Assembly: GCA_024743175.1 (NCBI GenBank)
Contig: JANSXA010000015.1
Coordinates: 41,423 to 105,422, forward strand
Source of the DNA: Pseudomonadaceae bacterium
GTDB taxonomy: Bacteria; Pseudomonadota; Gammaproteobacteria; Pseudomonadales; Azotimanducaceae
Direction of reading: 5' to 3'
DNA: 64,000 bases
The translations under genes and the position numbers were made by a program. The notes beneath the pieces are model-generated. The model saw only the letters and a list, made by a program, of their open reading frames with translations, searched no databases and was not told where the DNA came from. Positions 1 to 8,790 of this stretch are shown here, one piece after another. Positions within the stretch are counted from its first letter, which is position 1, and the number at the start of each line of letters is the position of its first letter.

Positions 1-88
1 ATAAACGATTGTTCGGCAGAACTCTGGCATTAAAAAACGCGTTTACCTGATCGCGCATTTCCAGCGCTCGCGGGGGTAGGTCGAACAT
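1..88 (-). CDS. Acyl-CoA dehydrogenase family protein, N-terminal fragment cut by the window edge
   Basis: Reading the minus strand from the ATG at 88 gives 29 codons without a stop to the window edge, beginning MFDLPPRALEMRDQVNAFF and continuing with NARVLPNNRL. This resembles the first helix of acyl-CoA dehydrogenases; the gene at 589 begins in a similar way ([13 protein letters not shown]). Only the first helix is visible, so the family call is tentative and the substrate cannot be judged. It is transcribed away from the DUF454 gene and may belong to a fatty-acid or xenobiotic oxidation cluster continuing to the left. Confidence 0.5.
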   Translation of the reverse strand, partial: MFDLPPRALEMRDQVNAFFNARVLPNNRL

Positions 89-128
89 GCGGGTATTCCG
101 TTTCAGAGGCTACAGGGAAATATCGCTA

Positions 129-494
129 CTATATGTCAGGTGGTGACGGACGAGAAAGTACAAACACTGCTACGGCAATGAGCACTATCGCCTGCAAACC
201 CAGAATCAGCGGTGGCACGTGCAGCAGCACAGACACAACCAGCACTGCAACCATCGAAAGCGCCGCAACAAATTTAGTTCGAACATCAATAGAACCGTCA
301 CGACGCCAGTTCAGAATCATCTGACCAAAAACGCGATGGCCCAGCAACCAGTCGTGGAATCGGGTTGAAGATCGCGCAAAGGCAAACGCAGCCAACAGTA
401 CAAACGGCGTTGTTGGCAGCAACGGCAGTACAATACCCAGCACACCGAGCGCTAAGGCTATCGCGCCCACAGAAAACCAGACTATGCGTAACAA
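129..494 (-). CDS. DUF454 (YbaN-like) small inner-membrane protein
   Basis: The 121-residue product matches the YbaN/DUF454 pattern: an N-terminal hydrophobic helix, the family signature LGIVLPLLPTTPF with following LLAAFAFARSS, a short WLLGHRVFGQMI segment and two further C-terminal membrane helices. Family members are uncharacterised inner-membrane proteins of about this size. The frame opens with TTG at 494 (TTG TTA CGC); no in-frame ATG precedes the conserved first helix and no strong Shine-Dalgarno is visible, so the start is the least certain part. It is divergent from the acyl-CoA dehydrogenase at 589. Confidence 0.85.
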   Translation of the reverse strand: MLRIVWFSVGAIALALGVLGIVLPLLPTTPFVLLAAFAFARSSTRFHDWLLGHRVFGQMILNWRRDGSIDVRTKFVAALSMVAVLVVSVLLHVPPLILGLQAIVLIAVAVFVLSRPSPPDI

Positions 495-588
495 ACTAAT
501 TGCTCTAACGTCCCGAGCATTGATTAAATCCAGCTGCAGTTTCGACTATTCTACGCCTGAGTAAAAACATGACCATACCAGGACCAAT

Positions 589-1797
589 ATGAGCAAAGCC
601 GCCTCCGACATACAGATTCTCCAGGAGCGTTTAACAGGCTTCATGAATGAACACATTTATCCCAATGAGAGTCTCTACCACAAACAGTTGAACAGCTTGC
701 CGGATCGCTTTTCCACCGTGCCGCTGATGGAAGAGCTTAAAGCCAAAGCAAAAGCTGAAGGTCTCTGGAATTTGTGGCTTCCAACAGAGTACGGTGGTCT
801 CAGCAATGAAGACTACGCCGGCCTTGCGGAAATCATGGGGCGGGTTTTATGGGCGCCGGAAGCATTCAACTGCAATGCGCCGGATACCGGCAACATGGAA
901 GTTTTCCTCAAGTACGGAACGGATGCACAAAAGGAACAATGGCTGGAGCCGTTACTTGATGGTGAGATCCGCTCATCTTATGCCATGACAGAACCCGATG
1001 TTGCCTCCAGCGATGCCACGAACGTGCAGACGCGCATTGAAAAACAAGGTGATGAATACGTCATCAACGGGAAAAAGTGGTTCATCACCAACGCGCCTTA
1101 TGAACGCACTAAAATACTCATCGTTATGGGTAAATCTGACCCGGACAATGCAAATCGTCATAAACAGCAGAGTCAGATATTGGTGCCTAAAGACACACCG
1201 GGCGTCAAAGTAGTGCGGCCCCTCACCACTCTGGGTTATGACGATGCGCCGCTGGGCCATGCTGAGGTTCACTTTGAGGATGTGCGCGTACCTGCAGAAA
1301 ATATTCTGCTTGGTGAAGGCCGGGGATTCGAAATCGCGCAGGGGCGCTTGGGGCCTGGTCGCATCCATCACTGCATGCGCTTGATCGGCAGCGCGCAGCG
1401 AGCAGTGGAGTATGCCTGCCGGCGTGCAGTAAGCAGAGAAACCTTTGGTAATAAACTCTCCGAACACCAGTCTGTGCTTGAAGACATTGCCAGGTCGTTC
1501 AGCGAAATAGAGCAGGCTCGATTGCTGACCTTGAAAACCGCACGCAAAATGGACGAAGTGGGTGCTAAAGACGCTCGAGACCTGATTGCTGCATCTAAAA
1601 TCACCGTGCCGCTGATGGCTCAAACCGTGATCGATCGGTGTATGCAGATTCATGGAGCCGGCGGTTTAACCGCAGACTACCCAATGGCCGAAGCCTACAA
1701 CTATGCACGTTGGTGCCGTCAGGCAGATGGACCGGATCAGGTACATATGATGGCGCTGGGAAAACAGATCATCAGGCGATATACAGAAAACATCTGA
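589..1797 (+). CDS. Acyl-CoA dehydrogenase, ACAD10/11-like
   Basis: A full-length (402 residues) flavoprotein predicted to introduce an alpha,beta double bond into an acyl-CoA. Visible landmarks are the FAD/substrate segment [15 protein letters not shown] near residue 135, the [19 protein letters not shown] segment and RETFG in the C-terminal helical domain, and ADGPDQVH near the C-terminus. The last is typical of the ACAD10/ACAD11 group, where Asp rather than Glu is thought to be the catalytic base. ATG at 589 is preceded by AGGA at suitable spacing. It lies 34 bp upstream of a hybrid histidine kinase in the same direction. The substrate is not deducible. Confidence 0.93.
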   Translation: MSKAASDIQILQERLTGFMNEHIYPNESLYHKQLNSLPDRFSTVPLMEELKAKAKAEGLWNLWLPTEYGGLSNEDYAGLAEIMGRVLWAPEAFNCNAPDTGNMEVFLKYGTDAQKEQWLEPLLDGEIRSSYAMTEPDVASSDATNVQTRIEKQGDEYVINGKKWFITNAPYERTKILIVMGKSDPDNANRHKQQSQILVPKDTPGVKVVRPLTTLGYDDAPLGHAEVHFEDVRVPAENILLGEGRGFEIAQGRLGPGRIHHCMRLIGSAQRAVEYACRRAVSRETFGNKLSEHQSVLEDIARSFSEIEQARLLTLKTARKMDEVGAKDARDLIAASKITVPLMAQTVIDRCMQIHGAGGLTADYPMAEAYNYARWCRQADGPDQVHMMALGKQIIRRYTENI

Positions 1798-1831
1798 TAA
1801 ATCGGGATAAGTTAAAGCGGACTACCCAGAC

Positions 1832-3460
1832 ATGATGCAGATTCTTAAACAGCACATCACCCGCTACCGCTTTATGGCACTTGGTTTCCGTGTCGTCAGC
1901 CATATCGCCATTGCATTGATCGCAGTTTCAGTGCCGGAAGTAGGGCCAAATCGTTTCTGGCTGGCTGGCATTATTGTTGGACTGGGCTCTCCAACAGCAA
2001 TTCTACTCAACCTTTACGTTAGTGAGAAATCACGCAACTGGATAGAGGCGCTGTTTGATCTGTTGCTGGTGGTTACGCTGGTGCATCTGGTCCCGCATCT
2101 GTGGATCGCCGCACTTTGCCTGGGGCTGATGGTTGCAATGGCCCCCAGCATCAGCCTGCACCCTTCCAGTCATTGGATTTACATTGGATTTGGTTCACTG
2201 TTGTTATCTGGTATGACTTTTGCCTTGGTGATACACGATGTTGCAGGCTGGCATCTTGTAATTGCCGCAATCTCTGTCACTTATCCCTCAATGCTGTTCT
2301 ACACCTATTCACAGATGCGACGCGCTAACGAACTGGCAGGCGGGGCACAACTCATGCGCGGCATGACAGAGATGGCAGGCAGTGTTGCACATGACTTTAA
2401 CAATATGTTGGCGGGCATCAGCGGTCATACCGAACTGGCAACGAGGAAACTATCCGCCGAGCACCCAGCCAGAGAAGATCTGCTGCAGGTTATCGATGGC
2501 ACCGAACGCGCCAGCCTCCTGTGCAACCAACTACTCAGTTTCGCGGGCCGAAATCTGGGGCGCAAGGAGCGCGTAAACGTTCTGGTCGAGCTTGAAATCA
2601 TAGCTGGCTTGATCGGCCCGGCGTTACCTGACGGGGTTATCGTCGAAATTACAGAGTCTGCAGAGCCCCTCTATATCGATACTGAGATATCGCAACTACA
2701 TCAGGTGCTGATGAATATTCTGCTCAATGCCGGTGAAGCTATGCTTGATAGCCGCGGACCCATTTCAGTGAGCCTCTCCCGCGTAAACACCGAGGGATCG
2801 AGCCAGGTGGTCATGACTATTGCTGATCGGGGCTACGGCATCGCTGACAGCGCCATTGGCAAGGTGTTTGATACTTTTTACACCACCAAGAAAAACGGAC
2901 GCGGACTGGGTCTTGCTGCCACAAAGCGAATTATGCAGGACCTCAATGGTGATATTTCTGTCAACAACCGAACAGGGGGTGGCACAGAAGTTCATCTGAC
3001 ATGGCCAGAGTCAACGCAACAGACCACCAGAGCGGCGGTGGAACCCGGTGACTCCAGATCCAATGTTGCAGCGGATACAGACTCCAGCAAACATAAGTTG
3101 ATCCTGGTGGTGGATGACGACAAACGCGTACGTACCGTCGCTCAGCGTCTACTGAACCATCTGGCCTACGATGTACTGCTGGCCAGTGACGCTGAAGAGG
3201 CGAGTGACACGTTCAAACGCGAAAACAAACGCATAGATGCCATCCTTCTCGACCTGAAAATGCCTGGCCGGGACGGATGGTCGGTTCTCGAAGACGTACG
3301 CAGAATCAATTCCGATACTCCGGTCATCATCTGTAGTGGTTTCAATCCCAGTGCATCGCACCCGGAGATCAAACGCAATGACCCAAACCTTACCTACCTT
3401 AAAAAACCCTACCGTGCTGAAGAGCTGGCAGCTGCGCTGAAGCCTGTGGGAACCGGTTAA
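1832..3460 (+). CDS. Membrane hybrid sensor histidine kinase with C-terminal receiver
   Basis: The 542-residue protein has about six hydrophobic helices in residues 15-160, forming a membrane sensor without an obvious periplasmic domain. A HisKA-type phosphoacceptor box follows, GSVAHDFNNMLAGISG with His187 of the HDFNN type. The ATPase has an N-box (NILLNAGEAML), a G1 box (DRGYGIAD) and a G2 region (GRGLGLAA). A receiver domain from about residue 420 shows the acidic pair VVDDD, the phospho-Asp in LLDLKMPGRDG and the conserved Lys in YLKKPY. No separate output regulator is adjacent, so the signal pathway is unknown. Confidence 0.93.
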   Translation: MMQILKQHITRYRFMALGFRVVSHIAIALIAVSVPEVGPNRFWLAGIIVGLGSPTAILLNLYVSEKSRNWIEALFDLLLVVTLVHLVPHLWIAALCLGLMVAMAPSISLHPSSHWIYIGFGSLLLSGMTFALVIHDVAGWHLVIAAISVTYPSMLFYTYSQMRRANELAGGAQLMRGMTEMAGSVAHDFNNMLAGISGHTELATRKLSAEHPAREDLLQVIDGTERASLLCNQLLSFAGRNLGRKERVNVLVELEIIAGLIGPALPDGVIVEITESAEPLYIDTEISQLHQVLMNILLNAGEAMLDSRGPISVSLSRVNTEGSSQVVMTIADRGYGIADSAIGKVFDTFYTTKKNGRGLGLAATKRIMQDLNGDISVNNRTGGGTEVHLTWPESTQQTTRAAVEPGDSRSNVAADTDSSKHKLILVVDDDKRVRTVAQRLLNHLAYDVLLASDAEEASDTFKRENKRIDAILLDLKMPGRDGWSVLEDVRRINSDTPVIICSGFNPSASHPEIKRNDPNLTYLKKPYRAEELAAALKPVGTG

Positions 3461-3472
3461 TTGTTAAACCGG
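3453..3472. terminator. Small inverted repeat between convergent genes
   Basis: CCGGTT (3453-3458) and AACCGG (3467-3472) form a 6-bp stem with an 8-nt AT-rich loop at the stop codon of the histidine kinase, facing the convergent small gene at 3464. There is no U-tract, so terminator function is only a possibility. Confidence 0.25.
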
Positions 3473-3631
3473 GCGATCGATCTCCTGCGCCTCGCAAAAC
3501 TTTACTTCCACACTTGATGGCGGGTGAGCGGCCATCGCAGCCTGGCTCGTCTGCTCCATTTTGCTCAACGCTGCGGAAGTAGCCAAAATGGCTTCTGCAC
3601 TGGTTCTGATAATGCCGTTAACAACAATCAT
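3464..3631 (-). pseudogene. Short ORF resembling the N-terminus of an antibiotic-biosynthesis-monooxygenase-like protein
   Basis: The reading frame encodes 55 residues starting MIVVNGIIRTSAEAILATSA, which resembles the first strand and helix of ABM-fold (quinol monooxygenase-like) proteins. It stops after about half of a normal 95-residue domain, and its end (SSVEVKFCEAQEIDRPV) does not match the family. The ATG at 3631 has a good Shine-Dalgarno (AGGAG, 5-nt spacing) and is preferred over an upstream in-frame ATG at 3667. I read it as a truncated remnant; it could also be a genuine small protein. Confidence 0.4.
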
Positions 3632-3714
3632 CGGGTTCTCCTGATCTGATTCGAGTGAACACCTCAACCTTAACCTGCCCCCTCACGGTGGTATGGAAAA
3701 GAGAGGCTTCGGTA

Positions 3715-3745
3715 AACCGGGAGGCTGAATTTCAGCCCACCGGTT
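3715..3745 (-). terminator. Hairpin at the end of the Ddn-like gene
   Basis: On the minus strand the stop codon of the 3732-4169 gene sits inside a stem-loop. Inner arms GGCTGA/TCAGCC (3723-3728, 3732-3737) have a 3-nt loop. A 2x2 internal bulge separates them from outer arms AACCGG/CCGGTT (3715-3720, 3740-3745). A pyrimidine-rich stretch follows on the minus strand about 20 nt later. It is a plausible but non-canonical terminator. Confidence 0.4.
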
Positions 3746-4169
3746 CCGCCAGAAAAACGGGTATTTTACGCGACGTCTTCGCCTGATAATCATTATAAGG
3801 TGGATAAGCTTCTGCGCTGGCATTCCATAATCGGCTACGTTCTGATTCGTCTGAAACTTCACGAACGCGCATGGGCATGACCCGTGTTTTATCGCGTATT
3901 TCTACGTCAGGGTGCGCGCGCAGGTTATAAACCCAGGACGGGTTTTTCGGCTGCCCACCCATTGAACCGATTAGGACATAGTTACCGTCGACCTCAACGC
4001 GCATCAACGGTATTTTGCGGATGCCACCAGTCTTATTGCCTTTATGCGTCACAATGATGCAGGGCATACCTGTGTCTAACAGCGTGGTGCCTTTTGTGCC
4101 GCCACTGCTTTCATAAAGTTCAACCTGCTTACGTACCCAGTCCAGCGTTGGGGGAATATACTCAGCCAT
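3732..4169 (-). CDS. Ddn-like nitroreductase/deazaflavin (F420)-dependent oxidoreductase family protein
   Basis: A 145-residue single-domain split-barrel protein of the DUF385/Ddn family. Characteristic segments are GMPCIIVTHKGNKTGGIRKIPLM and NYVLIGSMGGQPKNPSWVYNLRAHPDVEI, with RYxxLW/AYPPYNDYQAKT near the C-terminus. Characterised actinobacterial members reduce substrates with F420H2. Whether this organism makes F420 is not shown by the window, so flavin or no cofactor remains possible. ATG at 4169 is preceded by GGAG. It is followed by a hairpin and is not in an obvious operon. Confidence 0.85.
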   Translation of the reverse strand: MAEYIPPTLDWVRKQVELYESSGGTKGTTLLDTGMPCIIVTHKGNKTGGIRKIPLMRVEVDGNYVLIGSMGGQPKNPSWVYNLRAHPDVEIRDKTRVMPMRVREVSDESERSRLWNASAEAYPPYNDYQAKTSRKIPVFLAEPVG

Positions 4170-4281
4170 GCGGTGCTCCTAGAGTTTAACGGATCATCAG
4201 ATCAGTGACGATTGCTTGAACAATACACCTACAATGTGAGCTTCGACAATCAAAGCAGTTTCATTTAACAGGGCAGAGAGC

Positions 4282-4929
4282 TCAGGTGAGCGAGATAAGA
4301 CTGGTCTCTTCTGTGCTGGTCAGCAAAACCTCGCCAGCAGCTGTTTCTATACGCACATCGAGATGTGGTTCGCCTTCAGCTACCGATACGTCCAGATCAA
4401 TTGCCGCGAGGATTCTCTGCAGATCTGTCGCGTTTGGAGTTGAAACAGATAACGAGCGAAACTCTCCAGCGATCGGACTGGTTTGCCTGGGGTGCTCACA
4501 TCGCATCCAATCTATAAAAAACGGCAGGCGCGCACCATACCTGGAGCCTACTGGAAATAGCAGCATCCACTCCAACAGATCATCTTGCGGTGTTTTGCGC
4601 CGGGTAAGTTTCGGTCCAGCTGATCGAATGCCGAAGTCTGACAACGTAGCCTGCACCTGGGCCAGATCACCTTCTGCAGCCCAGGTGACCAGCCCGCCCT
4701 GGGAGAGATGTTCAAACTGATCACCCAGAGTGCCTTCAAGGGATTGCGCTGGATCGGGAGCAATAATTTCCAGATACGCGGCACCCAGAGATAACAATGC
4801 GTTACACGTACCCAGGCCAAGGTGCTCACCCGCATAAACGGGCTGGACACCAAACGTATCTTCAGCCCACTGCATACCTTCGTCCAGGGATGCCACGGCA
4901 TACATGAAATGATCTATGGTTGTGTGCAT
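4282..4929 (-). CDS. Glyoxalase-like (VOC superfamily) protein
   Basis: The 215-residue protein starts MHTTIDHFMYAVASLDEGMQWAEDTFGVQP, the typical first beta-alpha unit of the PF13468-type glyoxalase-like family, followed by GTCNALLSLGAAYLEIIAPDP. A second half-repeat is less clear. Family members are mostly uncharacterised. His7 and Glu in YLEII are candidate metal ligands by analogy. The small gene at 4951 ends 22 bp upstream on the same strand, so the two may be cotranscribed. Confidence 0.82.
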   Translation of the reverse strand: MHTTIDHFMYAVASLDEGMQWAEDTFGVQPVYAGEHLGLGTCNALLSLGAAYLEIIAPDPAQSLEGTLGDQFEHLSQGGLVTWAAEGDLAQVQATLSDFGIRSAGPKLTRRKTPQDDLLEWMLLFPVGSRYGARLPFFIDWMRCEHPRQTSPIAGEFRSLSVSTPNATDLQRILAAIDLDVSVAEGEPHLDVRIETAAGEVLLTSTEETSLISLT

Positions 4930-4950
4930 ATTTATAAAAGGAGCTGGACG

Positions 4951-5109
4951 TTAATCGTCATCCAGTTTGGGCAGAGCAGCACGAATTTCTGCTGCCGATG
5001 TCTGAATGGTGCCGGCTTCCAGCTCCAGCAACATGACATGGATAATACCTTCCAGCCTGGCCACATGACTTTCAAGGGTTTCCAGATGCATAGCGACGTT
5101 CTGGTCCAT
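4951..5109 (-). CDS. Small helical protein of 52 residues, function unknown
   Basis: On the minus strand an ATG at 5109 with GAGG a few bases upstream opens a 52-codon frame: MDQNVAMHLETLESHVARLE, then GIIHVMLLELEAGTIQTSAA and EIRAALPKLDDD, stop TAA. The leucine/isoleucine spacing predicts one long amphipathic helix that could form a coiled coil. The composition and codon choice look like a real gene, unlike the overlapping 62-residue frame, which is rich in Trp and Cys and is a shadow. It probably shares a transcript with the glyoxalase-like gene. Confidence 0.6.
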   Translation of the reverse strand: MDQNVAMHLETLESHVARLEGIIHVMLLELEAGTIQTSAAEIRAALPKLDDD

Positions 5110-5134
5110 GAATTCCTCACACCGTCCTGTTTAA

Positions 5135-5452
5135 TCAGCTAACAAGGTAAAGGGTTGAAGTGGACTCTTCAACGACGACAACTTCAATATTCATCGTGCC
5201 GTCTTCGTCGCGTACAAAAACACTGACACCATGCGTCTCAGCACCCCGGCGCTGGCTGCGCTGCTCAAACAGATCCGCCAACGACGCTTCACCGTCAGAC
5301 CCGCTGAAAACATAATTCTGCTCTACTTTCAGGCGAGGCAGCGACCGACGTAGCACGGCTGACTCATCACCTGCCCTGGCGTACGCCTTTTCTTTTTCCA
5401 GCAAATCCAGGCGCGCATCGAGCCACTGCGCTTTAGTCCGGGCATTTGTCAT
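5135..5452 (-). pseudogene. Internally deleted DUF899 (thioredoxin-like) gene
   Basis: From the ATG at 5452 (GGAGAA 7 nt upstream) the product begins like DUF899 proteins: ARLDLLEKEKAYARAGDESA, LRRSLPRLKVEQNYVF, then SLADLFEQRSQ. Right after SQ, where the family continues for about 100 residues with the thioredoxin-like core, the sequence jumps to GVSVFVRDEDGT, the conserved segment near the C-terminus, and then loses similarity. The product is 105 residues instead of about 230-260. An in-frame internal deletion plus a changed tail makes a working enzyme unlikely. Upstream in-frame codons to 5740 are antisense to the protease gene and are not included. Confidence 0.6.
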
Positions 5453-5526
5453 GGTCTTCTCCAGTCCACGTCGGGATGTAAGGACACCAGTATATGGTGC
5501 AGAACACAATGGAGTAAGATAGTCAG

Positions 5527-6729
5527 ATGACAGACGAAAACTCAGACTTCGCCCAAACCTCCCCATCACCGCTGGCCTCAATGACAATTGCCCGGGTGCT
5601 GGGCATTGACATTCGTATGCACTTTTCCGTGGTGGTGATCTTCGCTCTGATCTCCACCAGTTTAGCTGCAAGCATTTTTCCACAATGGCATCCCGAGTGG
5701 GGCACAGCGCAGAACTGGGTCGCTGCTGTCTCCGCCGCAATTCTGTTTTTTATCTCGTTACTGACCCATGAAATGGCGCACTCGGTAGTTGCACGTCGAT
5801 GTGGCATTGAAATCTCCGCGATCACTCTATTTATCTTTGGCGGCGTCGCGGAAATGAAAGGTGAACCCAAATCTCCTCGTGACGAGTTTTTAATTGCCGG
5901 TGCGGGACCACTGGCGAGTTTTGTCCTCGCGTTGCTCTTTGGCATTCTCGTCAGTTTGATGGTGGGTGACCCACAGTCATTGCTCAACGAAGAAGACAGC
6001 CTGAACATGGCTGATCTGTCTGTGCTGGCAACCATCTGCATGTGGTTGTCGTCGATCAATTTCATGCTTGCAGTGTTCAATCTGCTCCCAGGCTTTCCCA
6101 TGGACGGTGGCCGCCTGTTTCGCGCTGCAATCTGGTGGCGTACTGGCAACCTGATGCAAGCCACTCAAATGGCTGCCCAGGTAGGCAGTGGATTCGGCTG
6201 GGTGTTTATAGGCATAGGCGCGATACAGCTATTCAGCGGCAATACAGTTAACGGCCTCTGGTTGATTCTGATCGGCTGGTTCATTCGAAGGTTGGCCCTG
6301 ACCAGCGTCGCCAGCATGATGCTGGATCAGGCACTGCGCGGGTTTGACGTCCGTGCAATCATGCGCACCCGCTTCGACAAGGTCCCAGCCAACACTTCGA
6401 CAAAGCAGTTCATCGACGATTATCTGTTACGCAGCACCCAGCAATTGTGGCCGGTTCATGCTGATGATCGCGACATCGGCTATGTAACCGCACACAGTTT
6501 CGGCGGAGAAGACAGCGGACTCAAAGAGGCAACAGACAACCTTGATCAGCACATGCACCCGCTTGATCAGGCCCACAGCATTAATCCTGATCTCAGTGCG
6601 AAAGAAGCCTTCGAGCGCCTGGCCATGTACCCCTTCCCTTTGCCCGTTGTAGAAGATGGGCAGGTCATCGGCATCATCACCCATGCTGATATCATTCGTT
6701 GGTTTGCTTTTCATAAAATTGCGACCTGA
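5527..6729 (+). CDS. Site-2 protease family intramembrane metalloprotease (M50) with CBS region
   Basis: The 400-residue protein has several membrane helices and both M50 zinc motifs: HEMAH (His81, Glu82, His85) and NLLPGFPMDGGR near residue 190. The C-terminal third after about residue 255 carries two CBS-like halves (ALRGFDVRAIMRTRFDKVP... and ...FPLPVVEDGQVIGIITHADII), the arrangement of Rip3-type proteases. Such enzymes cut membrane proteins within the bilayer, and the CBS pair may sense nucleotides. The next gene, a membrane-anchored regulator, starts 8 nt after this stop, which makes it a candidate substrate (inference). Confidence 0.92.
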   Translation: MTDENSDFAQTSPSPLASMTIARVLGIDIRMHFSVVVIFALISTSLAASIFPQWHPEWGTAQNWVAAVSAAILFFISLLTHEMAHSVVARRCGIEISAITLFIFGGVAEMKGEPKSPRDEFLIAGAGPLASFVLALLFGILVSLMVGDPQSLLNEEDSLNMADLSVLATICMWLSSINFMLAVFNLLPGFPMDGGRLFRAAIWWRTGNLMQATQMAAQVGSGFGWVFIGIGAIQLFSGNTVNGLWLILIGWFIRRLALTSVASMMLDQALRGFDVRAIMRTRFDKVPANTSTKQFIDDYLLRSTQQLWPVHADDRDIGYVTAHSFGGEDSGLKEATDNLDQHMHPLDQAHSINPDLSAKEAFERLAMYPFPLPVVEDGQVIGIITHADIIRWFAFHKIAT

Positions 6730-6736
6730 ACAGAAT

Positions 6737-8629
6737 ATGGATCTAACAGAAGGCTTTATTCTCGAAAAATGGCAGGTTAAGCCATTAGACGGCAAAATCT
6801 TTAACACGTTAACTAGCGAATCAACACGTGTGCGCCCCAAAGCCATGGATGTCTTATGTGCGCTGGCAGCTGCCGGGGGGCAGGTTGTGGAACGTGACGA
6901 GTTGCTGACTCAGGTCTGGGGCCAGGATGCAGTTTCTGATGAGCCTCTGACAAGCACCATAGGCGAACTTCGACGATTGCTTGGTGAACGACAGGGACAG
7001 GAACGACGTTACATCGAAACGATACCAAAACGCGGCTATCGTTTGTTGCCGCAAGCGCAAGCATTAAACCGCAGCCGTGCTGAAGCGCTCAGCAGCACGC
7101 GCATGAAACCGCGCAGACTTCTCGACAGAAATACGCTGATTGCTTTAGTTCTGCTGACGGCCTTAGCCGCATTTGTCGTTTACCGATTTTCGGCACCAGA
7201 CTTACCTGTGGACTGGGCGCCCCCGAAAAACTCGATTGCGGTCTTACCATTCGAGCGCCTGAGCGCGGGTAACGACAATAACTACTTTGCGGATGGGTTG
7301 ACTGAAGAGCTCATTGTCATGCTTAACAGATTGCCGTCAATCACCGTTGCAGCCCGAAACTCCACTTTTCTATTGCAGGACAAAGCACTTCCGCTGACAG
7401 ATATTGCGAGACGTCTGAACGTTGCGCACATACTCACAGGCAGCGTTCAACAAGCTGGTGAACAAGTACGTGTGACCGCTCGCCTCGTAGATGCACGAAC
7501 CGGATATCAATTCTGGTCCGAAACCTATGATCGGACTTTGGAAGATATTTTTGCGATCCAGGATGACATCTCCACGGAGGTTCAAAAGTCTCTGCAGGTA
7601 CATCTGGCGGGCACTCGCGTGGCTGCTCAACCTACCAACCCCGAAGCTTACGCACTCTTTCTTCAAGCGCGGCATGTTGGTCGCCAGCATACCAAGGAAG
7701 GATTGGTGAACGCCGCGTCCCTTTACCAGGAGGTGCTGGCAATTGATCCAGAGTATCTCCCCGCATGGGATGGATTGGCAGGCGTCTATCTCAATCAGGT
7801 TGGCTTTGCATTGTTACCCGCCCAGGAAGGATTTCGCCTGGCCAGCGAAGCAGCCTACAAAGCGCTGGCAATTGATGCTGACTATGCACCGGCTCACGGG
7901 CGCCTTGGTTGGATTGCATTACATGCAAACAGCAATATCGCTGCAGCTGCGGAACACTATCGCCAGGCATTATCCGTTGAACCCGAAAACGATATCATTC
8001 GCAGTGGCGCCGCGCCCGTAGCATTGGCGCTTGGACGCATGAACGACGCAATTGTGCTGTTCGAAAACTCTGTGACCACGGACCCTGTTTCTCCCGCAAG
8101 TCACGCCAATCTTGCTAATGCCTACCTTCTGGCACGGCGCCCCGTTGAAGCCGAACAGAGCATCCGCAATGCCCTCACCCTGAGCCCCAACTATGCAGGG
8201 GCACAATATCGACTCGGCAGAGCGCTACTCGCCCAAGGTAAACTACCCGAGGCCAAAAAGGCCATGGCAGCAGAACCCGCAGATGCAGCACGCTGGATTG
8301 GTCAGGCTTTAGTGGCTGATGTCGAAGGTAACGTCGAGGCATCCAATAAACTGCTTGGCAGGGTCCTGGAACGTTATGGAAATGCAGCGGCTGGTAACCT
8401 CGCGCAGGTTTACGCCCATCGTGGGGACATCGACGCCGCCTACAAATGGCTGGACCTGGAATTTACTACCAGCGGCGCTGGCAGTTTTGCTGAGTATCGA
8501 TGGGATCCTTTGTTCGCCTCGCTGCATGATGATCCACGCTGGGATGCATTGATGGAAAGAGTGGGACTGAGCAACGATGCATTAAAAGTCATCGAGTTTC
8601 CGACATTGGCCGAGCTTGCACAGAAATAA
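6737..8629 (+). CDS. Membrane-tethered winged-helix regulator with TolB/FlgO-like and TPR domains (CadC/ToxR-type)
   Basis: Starting at ATG 6737, the 630-residue protein has an OmpR/ToxR-type winged helix (about residues 10-105: RPKAMDVLCALAAAGGQVV, ELLTQVWG, RRYIETIPKRGYRLLP). A single membrane helix follows near residue 130 (LIALVLLTALAAFVVYRF). The outer part is a TolB-N/FlgO-like segment (NSIAVLPFERLSAGNDNNYFADGLTEEL) followed by TPR repeats. An earlier in-frame ATG at 6656 lies inside the protease gene and is less likely. DNA binding occurs in the cytoplasm, sensing presumably outside. Target genes are unknown; the sterol desaturase follows 161 bp later. Confidence 0.88.
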   Translation: MDLTEGFILEKWQVKPLDGKIFNTLTSESTRVRPKAMDVLCALAAAGGQVVERDELLTQVWGQDAVSDEPLTSTIGELRRLLGERQGQERRYIETIPKRGYRLLPQAQALNRSRAEALSSTRMKPRRLLDRNTLIALVLLTALAAFVVYRFSAPDLPVDWAPPKNSIAVLPFERLSAGNDNNYFADGLTEELIVMLNRLPSITVAARNSTFLLQDKALPLTDIARRLNVAHILTGSVQQAGEQVRVTARLVDARTGYQFWSETYDRTLEDIFAIQDDISTEVQKSLQVHLAGTRVAAQPTNPEAYALFLQARHVGRQHTKEGLVNAASLYQEVLAIDPEYLPAWDGLAGVYLNQVGFALLPAQEGFRLASEAAYKALAIDADYAPAHGRLGWIALHANSNIAAAAEHYRQALSVEPENDIIRSGAAPVALALGRMNDAIVLFENSVTTDPVSPASHANLANAYLLARRPVEAEQSIRNALTLSPNYAGAQYRLGRALLAQGKLPEAKKAMAAEPADAARWIGQALVADVEGNVEASNKLLGRVLERYGNAAAGNLAQVYAHRGDIDAAYKWLDLEFTTSGAGSFAEYRWDPLFASLHDDPRWDALMERVGLSNDALKVIEFPTLAELAQK

Positions 8630-8790
8630 GGCATCAAAAAGCGTCCTGCGCGGTCAAATAACACCGATCACAGAAAAATAGAGGAAAAATATTATCTAAA
8701 TATCAGTTAGTTAGCTCCATGAACCTGAACTATAGGCGCTTCGCAGCATTCGCACTGAAAGCTGTTCTTAACGTTCACAGGAGCAAAAAA

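Noticed and set aside
973..1653. 226-codon open frame antisense to the acyl-CoA dehydrogenase
   Set aside because: No recognisable protein; Cys/His-rich shadow of a clear gene on the other strand.
5453..5740. N-terminal extension of the DUF899-like frame to 5740
   Set aside because: It overlaps the protease gene in antisense and the good Shine-Dalgarno is at 5452.
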